From Actinoplanes nipponensis (lineage in GTDB: Bacteria; Actinomycetota; Actinomycetes; Mycobacteriales; Micromonosporaceae): DNA of 64,000 bases. Positions 1 to 8,142 of this stretch are shown here, piece after piece. A model generated the notes under the pieces. The model saw nothing but the letters and a program-made list of their open reading frames with translations, made no database searches and was not told where the DNA came from. The stretch spans positions 539,826 to 603,825 of the forward strand of contig NZ_BOMQ01000008.1 of assembly GCF_016862275.1 (NCBI RefSeq), read 5' to 3'. The translations under genes and the position numbers were made by a program. Position 1 is the first letter of the stretch. Each line of letters begins with the position of its first letter.

Positions 1-1
1 G

Positions 2-718
2 CACGGCCGCCTGGCCTACGTCGCCGGGGACGTCGCATTGTGGCCCGGCCTGACCGGTGGCCAGTGCCTCGACGTGCTCGGTGCGACGCACGGCGGGGTC
101 GACCGGCGGCGCCGGGACGACCTGATCGCCCGGTTCGATCTCGACCCGGCCAAGCGCATCCGGGACTACTCCAAAGGCAATCGCCAGAAAGTCGCCCTCG
201 TCGCGGCCCTGGCCGCGGAGGCGGAGCTGCTCATCCTCGACGAGCCCACGTCCGGACTCGACCCGCTGATGGAACAGGCCTTCCAGCAATGCGTACGCGA
301 ACGCCGGGAAGACGGTGTCACCGTGCTGCTCTCCAGTCACATCCTCGGCGAGGTCGAAGCGCTCGCCGACCGGGTGAGCATCATCCGCCGTGGCCGCGCT
401 GTCACCACCGGCAGTCTCGCCGAGTTGCGCCGCCACACCCGGACCTCGGTGCATGCCGTCACCATCGCCGAACCGGAGGGGCTGGCCGGCGCGCCGGGGG
501 TGGCCGACTGCGTCTGCGAACGGGCCGACGGGCGGGTCGACGCCAGGTTCACCATCGACGCGGAGCACCTCGACGCGGCGATCGGCCGGCTGCACGCCGC
601 CCGCATCCACACGTTGACGGTCACCCCGCCGAGCCTCGACGCGCTTTTTCTCCACGCCTACGGCGAGACCCTCGACGCCCGGGAGACCGGCGAGACGCTT
701 GCCGAGGCCACGCGATGA
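2..718 (+). CDS. ABC-2 exporter ATP-binding subunit (5' end outside window)
   Basis: The frame is open from the window edge, so the gene begins upstream and only its last 238 codons are present. It is the nucleotide-binding subunit of an ABC-2 type exporter, acting at the inner face of the membrane. Visible are the signature region YSKGNRQKVAL, Walker B LLILDEPTSGLDP and the H-loop SSH; Walker A lies before the window. The stop overlaps the permease start in an ATGA, so the two subunits are co-translated. The substrate cannot be read. The SKGNRQK form and the nearby TetR gene suggest drug or lipid efflux, which is inference. Confidence 0.9.
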   Translation, partial: HGRLAYVAGDVALWPGLTGGQCLDVLGATHGGVDRRRRDDLIARFDLDPAKRIRDYSKGNRQKVALVAALAAEAELLILDEPTSGLDPLMEQAFQQCVRERREDGVTVLLSSHILGEVEALADRVSIIRRGRAVTTGSLAELRRHTRTSVHAVTIAEPEGLAGAPGVADCVCERADGRVDARFTIDAEHLDAAIGRLHAARIHTLTVTPPSLDALFLHAYGETLDARETGETLAEATR

Positions 719-2319
719 GCGCCGGGGCAGGAACGGCGGATCCCCGCCGGCCCCGGCTGAACACCATGGCCGGGATCGTCTGGCGTACCCAGCGCCGGAC
801 GATCCTGGTCTGGGTGGCCGCCCTCGCCGCCGGCATGATCGGAACAGCTGCCGCCGTCGCCGGCCTCTACGACACGCCGGCCGAGATCCACACCTATGCC
901 GAGGCGGTCACCTCCGGCAGCGCGCTGGCGGCGATCAACGGTGCCGTCGAAGGCATCGACAGCCTGGGCGGGGTGATCCAGGACGAGTTCGGATTTCTCG
1001 CCTCGTTCCTGCTCCCGCTGCTGGGCATCACCCTGATCGCCGGCTCGACCCGACGGGAGGAGGAGTCCGGCCGGCTCGAGACGATCCTGGGCGGCCGGAT
1101 CGCTCGCCACCAACCGGCACTGGCCGCCCTCACCGTGGCGACCGCGGCGATCCTCGCCACGGCCGTCCTGTTCGCCGCCGGCCTGGTCCTGGAGGGGGTG
1201 CCCGTGTCCGGGGCGATCCTGTACAGCGCGGCGCTGGGCGCGCTGGCCTTCGTGTTCGCCGGTTTCGCGGCTCTGCTGGCTCAACTCGTGCTGCACGCCC
1301 GCGGCGTCTACACCTGGAGCCTGATCGGGCTCGCCGCGGCGTACGTCCTGCGGGGGATCGGCGACACGACCGGGACGGGGCTGGTCTGGCTGTCACCGCT
1401 GGGGTGGGCCGAGAAGACCGCACCGTTCGGCGACCAGCGGTGGTGGGTGCTCGCCCTTCCCGCCGTCGCCGGCCTCGTCATGGGTGGTGCGGCCGTGTGG
1501 CTGGCCGCTCGCCGCGACCTCGGCAGTGCCCTGCTGCGCGGTGGCGCGGGCCCCGCCGGAGCGACCCGGGTGCGGCGAGGGCCGATCGGCTTCGCGGCCT
1601 GGATCCACGGCCCGGCGACCGCGGGCTGGTTGTCGGGCGGAATCCTGCTCACCGCGATGATGGGCGCGCTGGCCCGCCCGTTCCTCGACGCGATGGCCGG
1701 CAACCCCGCGCTGGGCCGGGCCATGGGCGTCGCGGCCGGCCGGCCGCTGGACGGCTTCGTCGCCGCCACCCAGCTCTACCTGGCCGTCATCGCCGCCGGG
1801 TACGTCATCCAGGCGATCGGCGCCCTGCGCACCGAGGAAGCCGACGGCCGCCTGGCGACCCGGCTCGCCGGAACGCTCTCCCGCAACCGCTGGCTGGCGG
1901 CTCACGGCGCCGTCATCGCGGCGGGGCTGCTGCTCATCGTCGTCGGTTCGTCGCTGGTCCTCGCCCTGACGACCGCCTGGTCGGTCGGGAACACGGACGA
2001 GACCGGCGCCATCATGGCCGCCGGCCTGGCCTACCTGCCGGCGGAACTGGTGCTCGCGGGCCTCGCGCTCGCCCTGTTCGGCCGGTGGCCGCGCGCCTTC
2101 GCGCTCACCTGGGCGGCCTACGCGGCGGCGACCTTCATCGCCCTCCTCGGCCCCGGCCTCGACCTCGCCCGGTGGGTGCTCGACCTCGCCCCCACCACGC
2201 ATGTCGGCAGCCCCCCGGTGGGTACGGCCCAGGCCGGCAGCCTGACCGCGCTGTCTCTTGTTGCGGCCGTGCTCATCATGGCCGGGTTCACTGCCTTCCA
2301 CCGTCGTGACACGTCCTGA
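715..2319 (+). CDS. ABC-2 exporter permease, two-repeat type
   Basis: This 534-residue membrane protein is the partner of the upstream ATPase. After a short basic cytoplasmic start (residues 1-25) it has about twelve hydrophobic segments in two similar halves; each half has a long extracellular stretch after its first helix. EEESGRLETILGGRIAR in the first half and EEADGRLATRLAGTLSRNR in the second are matching cytoplasmic motifs. This architecture is typical of actinobacterial exporters annotated as polyketide or antibiotic ABC permeases. The start is the ATG at 715, overlapping the ATPase stop. The convergent TetR gene ends about 40 bp downstream. Confidence 0.9.
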   Translation: MSAGAGTADPRRPRLNTMAGIVWRTQRRTILVWVAALAAGMIGTAAAVAGLYDTPAEIHTYAEAVTSGSALAAINGAVEGIDSLGGVIQDEFGFLASFLLPLLGITLIAGSTRREEESGRLETILGGRIARHQPALAALTVATAAILATAVLFAAGLVLEGVPVSGAILYSAALGALAFVFAGFAALLAQLVLHARGVYTWSLIGLAAAYVLRGIGDTTGTGLVWLSPLGWAEKTAPFGDQRWWVLALPAVAGLVMGGAAVWLAARRDLGSALLRGGAGPAGATRVRRGPIGFAAWIHGPATAGWLSGGILLTAMMGALARPFLDAMAGNPALGRAMGVAAGRPLDGFVAATQLYLAVIAAGYVIQAIGALRTEEADGRLATRLAGTLSRNRWLAAHGAVIAAGLLLIVVGSSLVLALTTAWSVGNTDETGAIMAAGLAYLPAELVLAGLALALFGRWPRAFALTWAAYAAATFIALLGPGLDLARWVLDLAPTTHVGSPPVGTAQAGSLTALSLVAAVLIMAGFTAFHRRDTS

Positions 2320-2359
2320 TTCCTCGGGCTCCTCCGCTGACGGCGGACGGCATCGGCGC

Positions 2360-2971
2360 TCAGTCGTCCTCCGCCATCGGCAGCTTCACCACGAGTCTCA
2401 AGACGCTGTCGCGGTACGCCGCCGCGGCCTCCGCCGAGCTCATCCGGCCGGCGGCGACTTGTTGTCCGGCGGCGTGGCCGAGGGCGATGACGGCGCTGAT
2501 CGTCCATTCCTCGGAGTGGCGCTCCTCGAACACACCGGTCCGCCGGCCGCGGCGGACCAGGTCGACGAGTCGCGTGGTGACCGGTCGGTGCCGGTCGTGC
2601 TCGTCGGCCGGCGGAGCGGCGGTGGCGATGACCGGGCTCAGCAGGATCGGGTAACGCTCCACGACGGCCCAGCTGGCCTCCAGCCAACGGCGTAGGGCCT
2701 GCTCCGGAGGGGGCGAGGTCACATCGATCGCGTCCAAGGCGCTCGCGGTCTCGGTCGTCAGGTGATCGATCACCGCGGTCAGCAGGGCCGTGCGCGACGG
2801 GTAGTGGGCGTAGACGGTCTGCCGGACGACTCCGGCCGCCGCGGCGATGTCCTCGATGCTCGCGTCGGCCTGTCGGCCGAGGGTGGCGATCGCCGCGTCC
2901 AGGACGGCGGCGCGGCTGCGCTCGCCGTCCAGTCGCCGCTTACGGCTTCGCGGACGCTCGGGTTCGGCCAC
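2360..2971 (-). CDS. TetR family repressor
   Basis: A 203-residue one-component regulator. Residues 14-62 form the TetR HTH (SIEDIAAAAGVVRQTVYAHYP); the rest is an all-helical ligand domain with no recognised subtype. It is convergent with the ABC exporter and divergent from the SnoaL-like gene. An imperfect inverted repeat lies in the divergent gap at 3001-3018. The GTG at 2971 is the only usable in-frame start. A strong GGGAGGAG at about 2988-2995 sits 6 bases before an out-of-frame ATG at 2981 and about 17 bases before the GTG. The true start is therefore uncertain, and a frameshift in the first codons is possible. Confidence 0.88.
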   Translation of the reverse strand: MAEPERPRSRKRRLDGERSRAAVLDAAIATLGRQADASIEDIAAAAGVVRQTVYAHYPSRTALLTAVIDHLTTETASALDAIDVTSPPPEQALRRWLEASWAVVERYPILLSPVIATAAPPADEHDRHRPVTTRLVDLVRRGRRTGVFEERHSEEWTISAVIALGHAAGQQVAAGRMSSAEAAAAYRDSVLRLVVKLPMAEDD

Positions 2972-3000
2972 GGTTGCCCATCGTAATCTCCTCCCTTATC

Positions 3001-3018
3001 TTGGACGTACGTGTCTAA
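3001..3018. promoter_or_regulatory. Likely TetR operator
   Basis: An imperfect inverted repeat with outer arms TTnGAC and GTCnAA around GTACGT. It lies between the divergent TetR gene and the SnoaL-like gene, 21 bp before the latter's start. Size and position fit a TetR dimer site controlling both directions. The match to this particular TetR is inference. Confidence 0.55.
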
Positions 3019-3038
3019 CTTAAGTGAGAGGAGTCGCT

Positions 3039-3458
3039 GTGGGATCCCCGTTCTCCGGTGCGCCCGGCGATGATCTGATCGGATACCTGACGCGGTACCC
3101 GCACGAGCTCACGTTCGGCCACGAGGACCCGGCGGCGGTGTTCGGCCGCTATCACACCGACGACTTCGTGTTGTGCAACGACGGCGTTCCCCTCGACCGG
3201 GAGCGGCTGCTCGCCCATGCCAAGGCGGGTCGCCGGAACGCCACGCGGATCGATGTCCAGGTGCACGATGCGCTGGCGGCCGGCGGAAAGGTCGCCGCTC
3301 GTTACACGTTGACCGCGCTGATGCGCCGGGGCCAGGTGATCGCGACGGAGATCCACATGTTCGGTGAGCTGAGTCCGGACGGTCGGCTCCGCCGGGTGGA
3401 GCAACTGTCGCGGGACGTCTCGGACCAGGATCCGGGCCCGGCGCAGCCGCCGGCGTGA
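3039..3458 (+). CDS. SnoaL/NTF2-like small protein
   Basis: A 139-residue cytoplasmic protein with the length and pattern of the SnoaL-like/NTF2 fold: an early helix LIGYLTRYPHELT, then HEDPAAVFGRYHTDDFVLCNDGVPLDRERLLAHAK, and strands containing HMFGELSPDGRLRRVEQLSRD. Such proteins are isomerases, cyclases or binding proteins; no catalytic set is certain here. I prefer the GTG at 3039 because GAGAGGAG sits 6 bases upstream; a GTG at 3024 is also in frame. The gene is divergent from TetR and shares its operator region, so it is probably a target of that repressor. Confidence 0.7.
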   Translation: MGSPFSGAPGDDLIGYLTRYPHELTFGHEDPAAVFGRYHTDDFVLCNDGVPLDRERLLAHAKAGRRNATRIDVQVHDALAAGGKVAARYTLTALMRRGQVIATEIHMFGELSPDGRLRRVEQLSRDVSDQDPGPAQPPA

Positions 3459-3491
3459 ACGGGCGCGCTGCCCGGTGCCGGCCACCGTAGA

Positions 3492-3508
3492 TGTCATTCA
3501 AGTGTCAC
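3492..3508 (+). promoter_or_regulatory. Tandem response-regulator box A
   Basis: TGTCATTCAAGTGTCAC: two TGTCA units whose starts are 11 bp apart, about 60 bp before the STAS gene at 3570. The period places both half-sites on the same DNA face, as for OmpR/PhoB-family dimers. Same design as boxes B-J. Confidence 0.6.
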
Positions 3509-3569
3509 AGCGTCGGGCAGCGGCTGCCACACCCGCGCGCGAGGGTGGGCGGACGACAAGGGAGGTCCG

Positions 3570-3956
3570 ATGTCCCAGGATCAGATCGACGTGGCGGCCG
3601 GCAACGGCGGGGGCGCGCTCGAGTTGTCCGAGCACGGCGATACGGCGCTGGTCCGGCTGTGCGGACACGTCGACGACGCGCTGACGCGGAGTCTGCGGGA
3701 TGCCCTCACCTGGGCGGTCAACCATCACCGGATGGTGGTGGTGGATCTGTCCGCCGTGGGCGCCGTCGACCGGTTCGGCCTCGGAGCGCTCGCTCGCGCT
3801 CATGACCGGGCCACGGCCCTGGGCGCGGCTCTGTGCCTTGTCGCCCCGCCGCCGGCCGTGCGGGCCGCCTTGCGCGCGGCGCGCCTCAATGACCTGTTCA
3901 CCGTGGTCGACACGTGCCCCGGCGCCGCTGCCGAGCGGTTGCCTGCGGCGTCGTAG
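3570..3956 (+). CDS. STAS-domain protein lacking the phospho-serine
   Basis: A 128-residue single STAS domain, the fold of anti-sigma-factor antagonists (SpoIIAA/RsbV) that bind anti-sigma kinases. The core is VVVDLSAVGAVDRFGLGAL. At the usual D-S-[SAG]-G site the sequence reads D-R-F-G, so the serine phosphorylated in classical antagonists is absent. It may be constitutively active or have another partner; this is inference. AAGGGAGGTCCG upstream supports the ATG. It is convergent with the response regulator, and box A lies in its promoter region. Confidence 0.85.
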   Translation: MSQDQIDVAAGNGGGALELSEHGDTALVRLCGHVDDALTRSLRDALTWAVNHHRMVVVDLSAVGAVDRFGLGALARAHDRATALGAALCLVAPPPAVRAALRAARLNDLFTVVDTCPGAAAERLPAAS

Positions 3957-3972
3957 CGGCGCCGGGCGGGCT

Positions 3973-4647
3973 TCACCGGTGCAACTTGTAGCCCAGTCCG
4001 CGAACGGTCAGCAGGTGTTGCGGTGCGGAGGCGTCGTCCTCGATCTTCTGCCGGAGCCGGCCGACGTGGACGTCGACGAGCCGCTCGTCGCCGCTGTCGT
4101 ACTGCCACACCCGCTGGAGCAGCTGTTGGCGGGACAGCACCTTGCCGGCGTGCTCGGCCAGTTCGCAGAGCAGTTGGAACTCCGTGCGGGTGAGCTGCAC
4201 CGGCGTGTCGCGGAGCCGCACCTCACCGGCGTCGGGTTCGATTTCCAGATCGCCGAAGCGCAACAGGCGCAACGTCTCGGGGCCGGTCCGGGCCCGGCGT
4301 CGCAAGGCCCGCAGCCGGGCGGTCAGCTCCTTCACCGCGACGGGTTTGACCAGGTAGTCGTCGGCGCCGGCCTCCAGCGCGGCCACGATGTCGTGGGTGT
4401 CGTTGCGGGCGCTGATCACCACGATCGGCGCGTCGTCGGTCCGGCGGATCTGCCGGATGCACTCGAAGCCGTCGATGCCGGGAAGCATGAGGTCGACCAG
4501 GACGGTGTCGGCGCGCCGACTGCGCTGCGCCTCGAGGCCCTCCTCGGCGGTGGCCGCGCCCGTCACGGTGTAGCCCTCGTCCTCGAGCGCCATCACGAGA
4601 GAGAGTCGGATCCGGTCGTCATCCTCGATCACCAGTACAGCGGCCAT
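3973..4647 (-). CDS. OmpR-family response regulator (AfsQ1/CseB-like)
   Basis: A 224-residue DNA-binding regulator. The receiver (1-115) has the acidic pocket E8-D9-D10, phospho-acceptor D52 (LVDLMLPG) and K101 (LVKPVAV). The C-terminal winged helix (about 128-224) has LTRTEFQLLCELAEH and VDVHVGRLRQKIE. I chose the ATG at 4647 because MAAVLVIEDD is the normal receiver start; the frame extends upstream without support. Its likely partner is the kinase at 5635, with the GerMN-like lipoprotein at 6990. This regulator-kinase-lipoprotein trio resembles AfsQ1-Q2-Q3 or CseBCA of Streptomyces. Box B lies 61 bp upstream, suggesting autoregulation. Confidence 0.93.
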   Translation of the reverse strand: MAAVLVIEDDDRIRLSLVMALEDEGYTVTGAATAEEGLEAQRSRRADTVLVDLMLPGIDGFECIRQIRRTDDAPIVVISARNDTHDIVAALEAGADDYLVKPVAVKELTARLRALRRRARTGPETLRLLRFGDLEIEPDAGEVRLRDTPVQLTRTEFQLLCELAEHAGKVLSRQQLLQRVWQYDSGDERLVDVHVGRLRQKIEDDASAPQHLLTVRGLGYKLHR

Positions 4648-4707
4648 GGTCGCATCATCGCTCGTCCCGGCCCTCCCGGCGACTCCGGGGTGGCGGCGCC
4701 GACGGAC

Positions 4708-4724
4708 TGTCACGCAACTGTCAT
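4708..4724 (+). promoter_or_regulatory. Tandem response-regulator box B
   Basis: TGTCACGCAACTGTCAT, two units 11 bp apart, in the divergent gap between the response regulator and the STAS-BON pair. It could control both directions. Box C contains the same GTCACGCAACTGTCA core on the other strand. Confidence 0.65.
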
Positions 4725-4789
4725 GCGGACGGGAGATCTCCGCGACATCGCCTCGGCAGCCTGGCTACGACATCGTCAAGGAGGTCCGG

Positions 4790-5125
4790 ATGCCGGAGCG
4801 CACCATCCCCCAGACCACCGTGGTGGTCACCGAGCCATTGGAAGGATCCGCCGTCGAACGGTGGGGCGACATGATCGCCGCAGCCGCTGCCCTGGAACCG
4901 CCCTTGCTGGTGGTCGACCTGTCCGGCAGCCCCCGGATCGACGCCTCCGCCATCGTCATGCTGCTGCAGACCCACCGGGCGATGGTGTGTGCGGACGGCC
5001 GGCTACTGCTGCGCGGCGCATCGGCACAGGTCCGTCGGATGCTCGGCCTCGCCCGGGTGGACCGGGTGCTCGACGTCGAGGATCAGACGGGTGCCGCACC
5101 GGCCGTGCCGACGGCGAGGAGCTGA
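4790..5125 (+). CDS. STAS-domain protein
   Basis: A 111-residue STAS domain with the core LLVVDLSGSPRIDASAIVML, followed by the helix TLxxHRAMV-like stretch and RGASAQVRRMLGLARVDRVL. The conserved site reads D-A-S-A, so a serine is present but shifted by one from the classical D-S position. The ATG at 4790 is preceded by AAGGAGG at a good distance. It is followed after two bases by the BON gene and is probably co-transcribed with it from the box B region. Expected role: cytoplasmic partner of an anti-sigma factor or sensor; none is adjacent. Confidence 0.8.
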   Translation: MPERTIPQTTVVVTEPLEGSAVERWGDMIAAAAALEPPLLVVDLSGSPRIDASAIVMLLQTHRAMVCADGRLLLRGASAQVRRMLGLARVDRVLDVEDQTGAAPAVPTARS

Positions 5126-5127
5126 CG

Positions 5128-5436
5128 ATGGCGCCGATCTGGCCGGACAACGACGGTTGGCTTCCGCGGGGGCAGGGCCCCGGCGACAGGATCGCCGACG
5201 AGGTGCTCGAAGCGGAGAACTTCCTGAGCCACCTGGTCGCCGACGAGATCAACCAGGACCCTCAGGTGGGCAGTGGCCAGATGGTCGTGACGGTGCAGAA
5301 CGGTGTGGTCATCCTCGAGGGATGCGCGGACACCGCGGAAACGCGCGAGGCTGCCGTCCGGCGGGCCTGGGCCACGCCCGGGGTCTTCGACGTGTGCAAC
5401 ATGCTCGCGGTGGGTCCGGACCGTTTCCGGCGTTGA
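5128..5436 (+). CDS. BON-domain protein
   Basis: A 102-residue protein with one BON domain in its C-terminal 65 residues: LVADEINQDPQV, VTVQNGVVILEGCADT, then REAAVRRAWATPGVFDVCNMLAV. BON domains bind phospholipid or other surfaces in envelope stress proteins. No signal peptide is visible, so this copy looks cytoplasmic. The start is the ATG two bases after the STAS stop, with GAGGAG upstream. A broken relative is present at 9423. Confidence 0.8.
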   Translation: MAPIWPDNDGWLPRGQGPGDRIADEVLEAENFLSHLVADEINQDPQVGSGQMVVTVQNGVVILEGCADTAETREAAVRRAWATPGVFDVCNMLAVGPDRFRR

Positions 5437-5468
5437 CAGGCGCCCGTGGGCCCTACCCGGCCGGACCT

Positions 5469-5485
5469 GTGACAGTTGCGTGACG
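5469..5485 (-). promoter_or_regulatory. Tandem response-regulator box C
   Basis: On the minus strand this reads CGTCACGCAACTGTCAC, units 11 bp apart. It lies between the BON gene and the sensor kinase, about 150 bp before the kinase start. Confidence 0.6.
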
Positions 5486-5634
5486 ATGCCGTCCGGGCCG
5501 GGCCACACCATGCCGACCGTCGCTGCTTGCGGGCATCATGCGGATATGAGGATCAGGCTGACGGGCGAGTCTCGCCGGGCTCCGCGCGTACCGCACCGGG
5601 CGGCCGCGGTGCACGGTGACCGAGCGGCGCCGGA

Positions 5635-6993
5635 ATGAGGCGGCTGGGGCTGCGTACCCGGGTCAGCGCGGCATTCGCGATCGGCGCTCTGCTGCTGTCC
5701 GCCTGCGTCACCCTGGTGTCCTACGAACTGACCCGGCGCACCTTGTTCAGCGAGCGCGAGCGCACCTCGGTCAGGACGACGTACTTCGACGCCGCCGTGG
5801 TGGACGCCGGTCTGCAGGGTAACGATCCCGACGTGCTGACCGTCCTGCGCTCGCTCGACACCGGGGCCGACCGGTACGTCCTGCTCGAGCGTGACGGCCG
5901 GTGGTTCTCCCGCAGCGCCGACCCCGCGGCGACCGCGGCGGTCTCCCCGGCGTTGCGGACGATGGCCCGCCAGGGTACGGCCGGAGCCCAGCGGGTCCGC
6001 CGGGCCGGCGAACCGACCCTCGTCGTCGCGGTGCCGCTGTCGTCCTCCATGGTCTTCTACGAGGTGGTGTCGTTGCGGGAACTCGATCGGACCCTGCAGC
6101 TGCTCGCCCTCGTGCTCACCGCGGTGGCGATCATGGTCGCCGGGGGCGGGGCGGCGGTGGGGTGGTACGTCACCCGGCACGCGCTGCGGCCGCTGACCGC
6201 GGTGGCCGAGGCCGCTCGCACGATCGCCGACGGCGATCTGGAGGCCCGGCTCGATCCCGACACCGAACCCGACCTGGCCCAGCTCTCCGCGTCCTTCAAC
6301 CACATGGCGGATCAGCTCACCCGCAGGATGGAACGTGACCGGCGGTTCGCCGCCGATGTCAGTCACGAGCTGCGATCCCCGCTCCAGACCCTGTCGGCGG
6401 CGATCAGCGTCGTCAATCGCCGTCGCGACGGCCTCGACCCCAAGGCGGCCACGGCGTTCGGGCTGATCACCGACGAGGTCACCCGCTTTCAGGCGCTGGT
6501 GGAGGACCTGCTCGAACTGGCCCGCGGCGATCGGCCGGCGGTCCGCGAAGCGACCGACATGCCCGCGCTGGTGTCGCGGGTGTGCCGGGCGCGGGGCCTG
6601 ACCGGAGAGCTGTTGCGGATCGACGGGAACAGCCCGGTCGTCTGGCAGGTGGATGGCCGGCGGATCGAGCAGGCGCTGGGCAACCTGGTCGACAACGCGA
6701 TGCGATACGGCGGTGGCGTCGAGACGATCCGGATCGGGCGGGCCGACGGCGAACGCTGCTTCCTGGAGGTGGATGACGGCGGTCCCGGCATCACGGAGGA
6801 GGACCGAAAAGTGATCTTCGACAGGTTCGTGCGGGGCCGGGCGGCGAACGCCCGGGGCGGAACCGATGGCACCGGCCTCGGACTCTCCATCGTCGCTCAG
6901 CATGTCGCCGCCCATCAGGGCACGGTGGACGGGCACAACCGGCCCGGCGGCGGCGCGCGTTTCCGGATCGAGCTGGCGGGCTGCCTGCCATGA
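5635..6993 (+). CDS. Membrane sensor histidine kinase (AfsQ2/CseC-like)
   Basis: A 452-residue kinase with TM1 at about 10-30, an extracytoplasmic sensor of about 120 residues, TM2 at about 153-176 and HAMP to about 230. The phospho-acceptor is H244 in FAADVSHELRSPLQTL. The ATPase domain has N-box NLVDNAMRYG (350-359), DGGPGI (381-386) and GTGLGL (412-417). All catalytic motifs are intact. The likely partner is the response regulator at 3973, transcribed the other way with the STAS and BON genes between. Its stop overlaps the lipoprotein start in an ATGA, tying kinase and lipoprotein expression together. Confidence 0.93.
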   Translation: MRRLGLRTRVSAAFAIGALLLSACVTLVSYELTRRTLFSERERTSVRTTYFDAAVVDAGLQGNDPDVLTVLRSLDTGADRYVLLERDGRWFSRSADPAATAAVSPALRTMARQGTAGAQRVRRAGEPTLVVAVPLSSSMVFYEVVSLRELDRTLQLLALVLTAVAIMVAGGGAAVGWYVTRHALRPLTAVAEAARTIADGDLEARLDPDTEPDLAQLSASFNHMADQLTRRMERDRRFAADVSHELRSPLQTLSAAISVVNRRRDGLDPKAATAFGLITDEVTRFQALVEDLLELARGDRPAVREATDMPALVSRVCRARGLTGELLRIDGNSPVVWQVDGRRIEQALGNLVDNAMRYGGGVETIRIGRADGERCFLEVDDGGPGITEEDRKVIFDRFVRGRAANARGGTDGTGLGLSIVAQHVAAHQGTVDGHNRPGGGARFRIELAGCLP

Positions 6994-7559
6994 GGAGCCC
7001 GAGGCGACTCGCCGGTGTGCTGCTCGTCGGGATCCTGGTGAGCTCCTGCGGGGTGTCCACGCAGAGCGAACCGCACGCGGTGGAACTGCCGCGCCGGCCG
7101 CTGACCGAGCCCCGGGCGAGCGCCGCCACCGAAGGTCGCGCCGGTGGCGTCGCCGAAGTGCTGTGCATGGTCCGGGACAACCGGCTGGTGGAGACGGTGC
7201 GCCGGCTCGACGCGCCACCGACGCCCCAGGAGCACATCGATCACCTGGTGGCGGGTCCCACGCAGCCCGAGCGTGACCGGGCCATGACAACCGCCCTGGT
7301 CGGCTCGTCGCTCGAGGTCCGCATGGCCGGCGACGCCACGGCCCAGGTCGAGATCACCGAGGCGGATGAAGGCAGTGCGCGCAGCGACGAGACCCTCGCC
7401 TACGCGCAGATCGTGTGCACGCTGACCTCCCGGGCCGATGTCGCGTCGGTGCTCCTGTTGCGGGACGGCGACCGGCTCGAGGTTCCCCGGGCCGACGGGT
7501 CGTTGTCGCGCGGTCCGCTGTACGGCAGCGACTACACCGCGCTGATCGCCCCGGCGTGA
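6990..7559 (+). CDS. Lipoprotein with GerMN-like domain, kinase partner
   Basis: A 189-residue secreted lipoprotein with signal peptide 1-19 and lipobox VSSC at C20. The C-terminal half has the pattern of a GerMN domain, including AYAQIVCTLTSRADVASVLLLRDG and the ending RGPLYGSDYTALI. Lipoproteins encoded next to envelope-sensing kinases (AfsQ3, CseA, LpqB with MtrB) modulate the kinase sensor. The four-base overlap with the kinase gene supports such a role here. Its direct function is not known. Confidence 0.8.
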   Translation: MRSPRRLAGVLLVGILVSSCGVSTQSEPHAVELPRRPLTEPRASAATEGRAGGVAEVLCMVRDNRLVETVRRLDAPPTPQEHIDHLVAGPTQPERDRAMTTALVGSSLEVRMAGDATAQVEITEADEGSARSDETLAYAQIVCTLTSRADVASVLLLRDGDRLEVPRADGSLSRGPLYGSDYTALIAPA

Positions 7560-7590
7560 CCCGGCCATCCAACCGTCATCATCCGGCGCC

Positions 7591-7713
7591 GGGCTGCGGA
7601 TCGCCGCCGACTCGCCGGCCGGAGCGGTGACGCTGAGCATCGCTCCGGCACCCGAGGCGGGAGACCAGGTCGTCGATGCCGCCGGCGCGGGCGCCGTGGA
7701 TTTCGTGGTCTCG
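7591..7713 (+). pseudogene. HesB/A-type-like gene remnant
   Basis: One frame reads GLRIAADSPAGAVTLSIAP and then EAGDQVVDAAGA. This resembles the middle of actinobacterial HesB-like (A-type carrier fold) proteins, which have GLRI...LS...P..GDQVVE..GA. There is no matching start, no C-terminal part and no cysteines. I read it as a fragment; the assignment rests on a remembered family pattern only. Confidence 0.4.
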
Positions 7714-7915
7714 GCGCAGACCGCCGGACCCCGGCCGGGCTGTCCGCTGACCGGAGTCGAGATGCCGCGGCCGAGGCCGTCACCCGCTCGCGGGGTACGA
7801 GGGGCGCCGGACCCAACCGCGGCACCGCGTACAGCCTGCCGAGGCGGTATGTCGAGGCTCCTGCGTTTCTGTGTCGGTCTCACGACGAACCCGCGCCGGT
7901 GCCGGTCGTCGGAGT

Positions 7916-7932
7916 GGTCACCGAGCTGTCAC
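7916..7932 (+). promoter_or_regulatory. Tandem response-regulator box D
   Basis: GGTCACCGAGCTGTCAC, units 11 bp apart. It lies about 30 bp before a broken STAS gene. The box has kept its spacing although the gene behind it has decayed. Confidence 0.5.
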
Positions 7933-7960
7933 ACGGTCGCGGGGACTCGCCCTGGCCGCC

Positions 7961-8139
7961 GTCACCGTGGTGGAGTTGCACGGAGATCGACCAGGGGTCC
8001 GACATCCTGGTCGATCTGGCCGATATGACTGGAACACTGCCTCGTCGAATCGCGGACGATCTCCGAGGCCGCAGTGACGGTGGTCGAACTGCACGGCGAA
8101 ATCGACCTCGACGTGGTGGAGACGCTGCGCCGGCGCTCT
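7961..8139 (+). pseudogene. Two broken STAS N-termini in tandem
   Basis: VTVVELHG is encoded at 7961-7984 and again at 8074-8097, about 113 bp apart. The first copy shifts frame and continues as EIDQGSDILVDLADMTG; the second runs VTVVELHGEIDLDVVETLRRR. Both look like the first strands of a STAS domain. Neither is complete. The second ends abruptly where a minus-strand DUF421 fragment begins. Confidence 0.55.
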
Positions 8140-8142
8140 GGT

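Noticed and set aside
40..714. Long frame ahead of the exporter permease
   Set aside because: It overlaps the ABC ATPase in another frame and is arginine/proline-rich; the permease starts at the ATG at 715.
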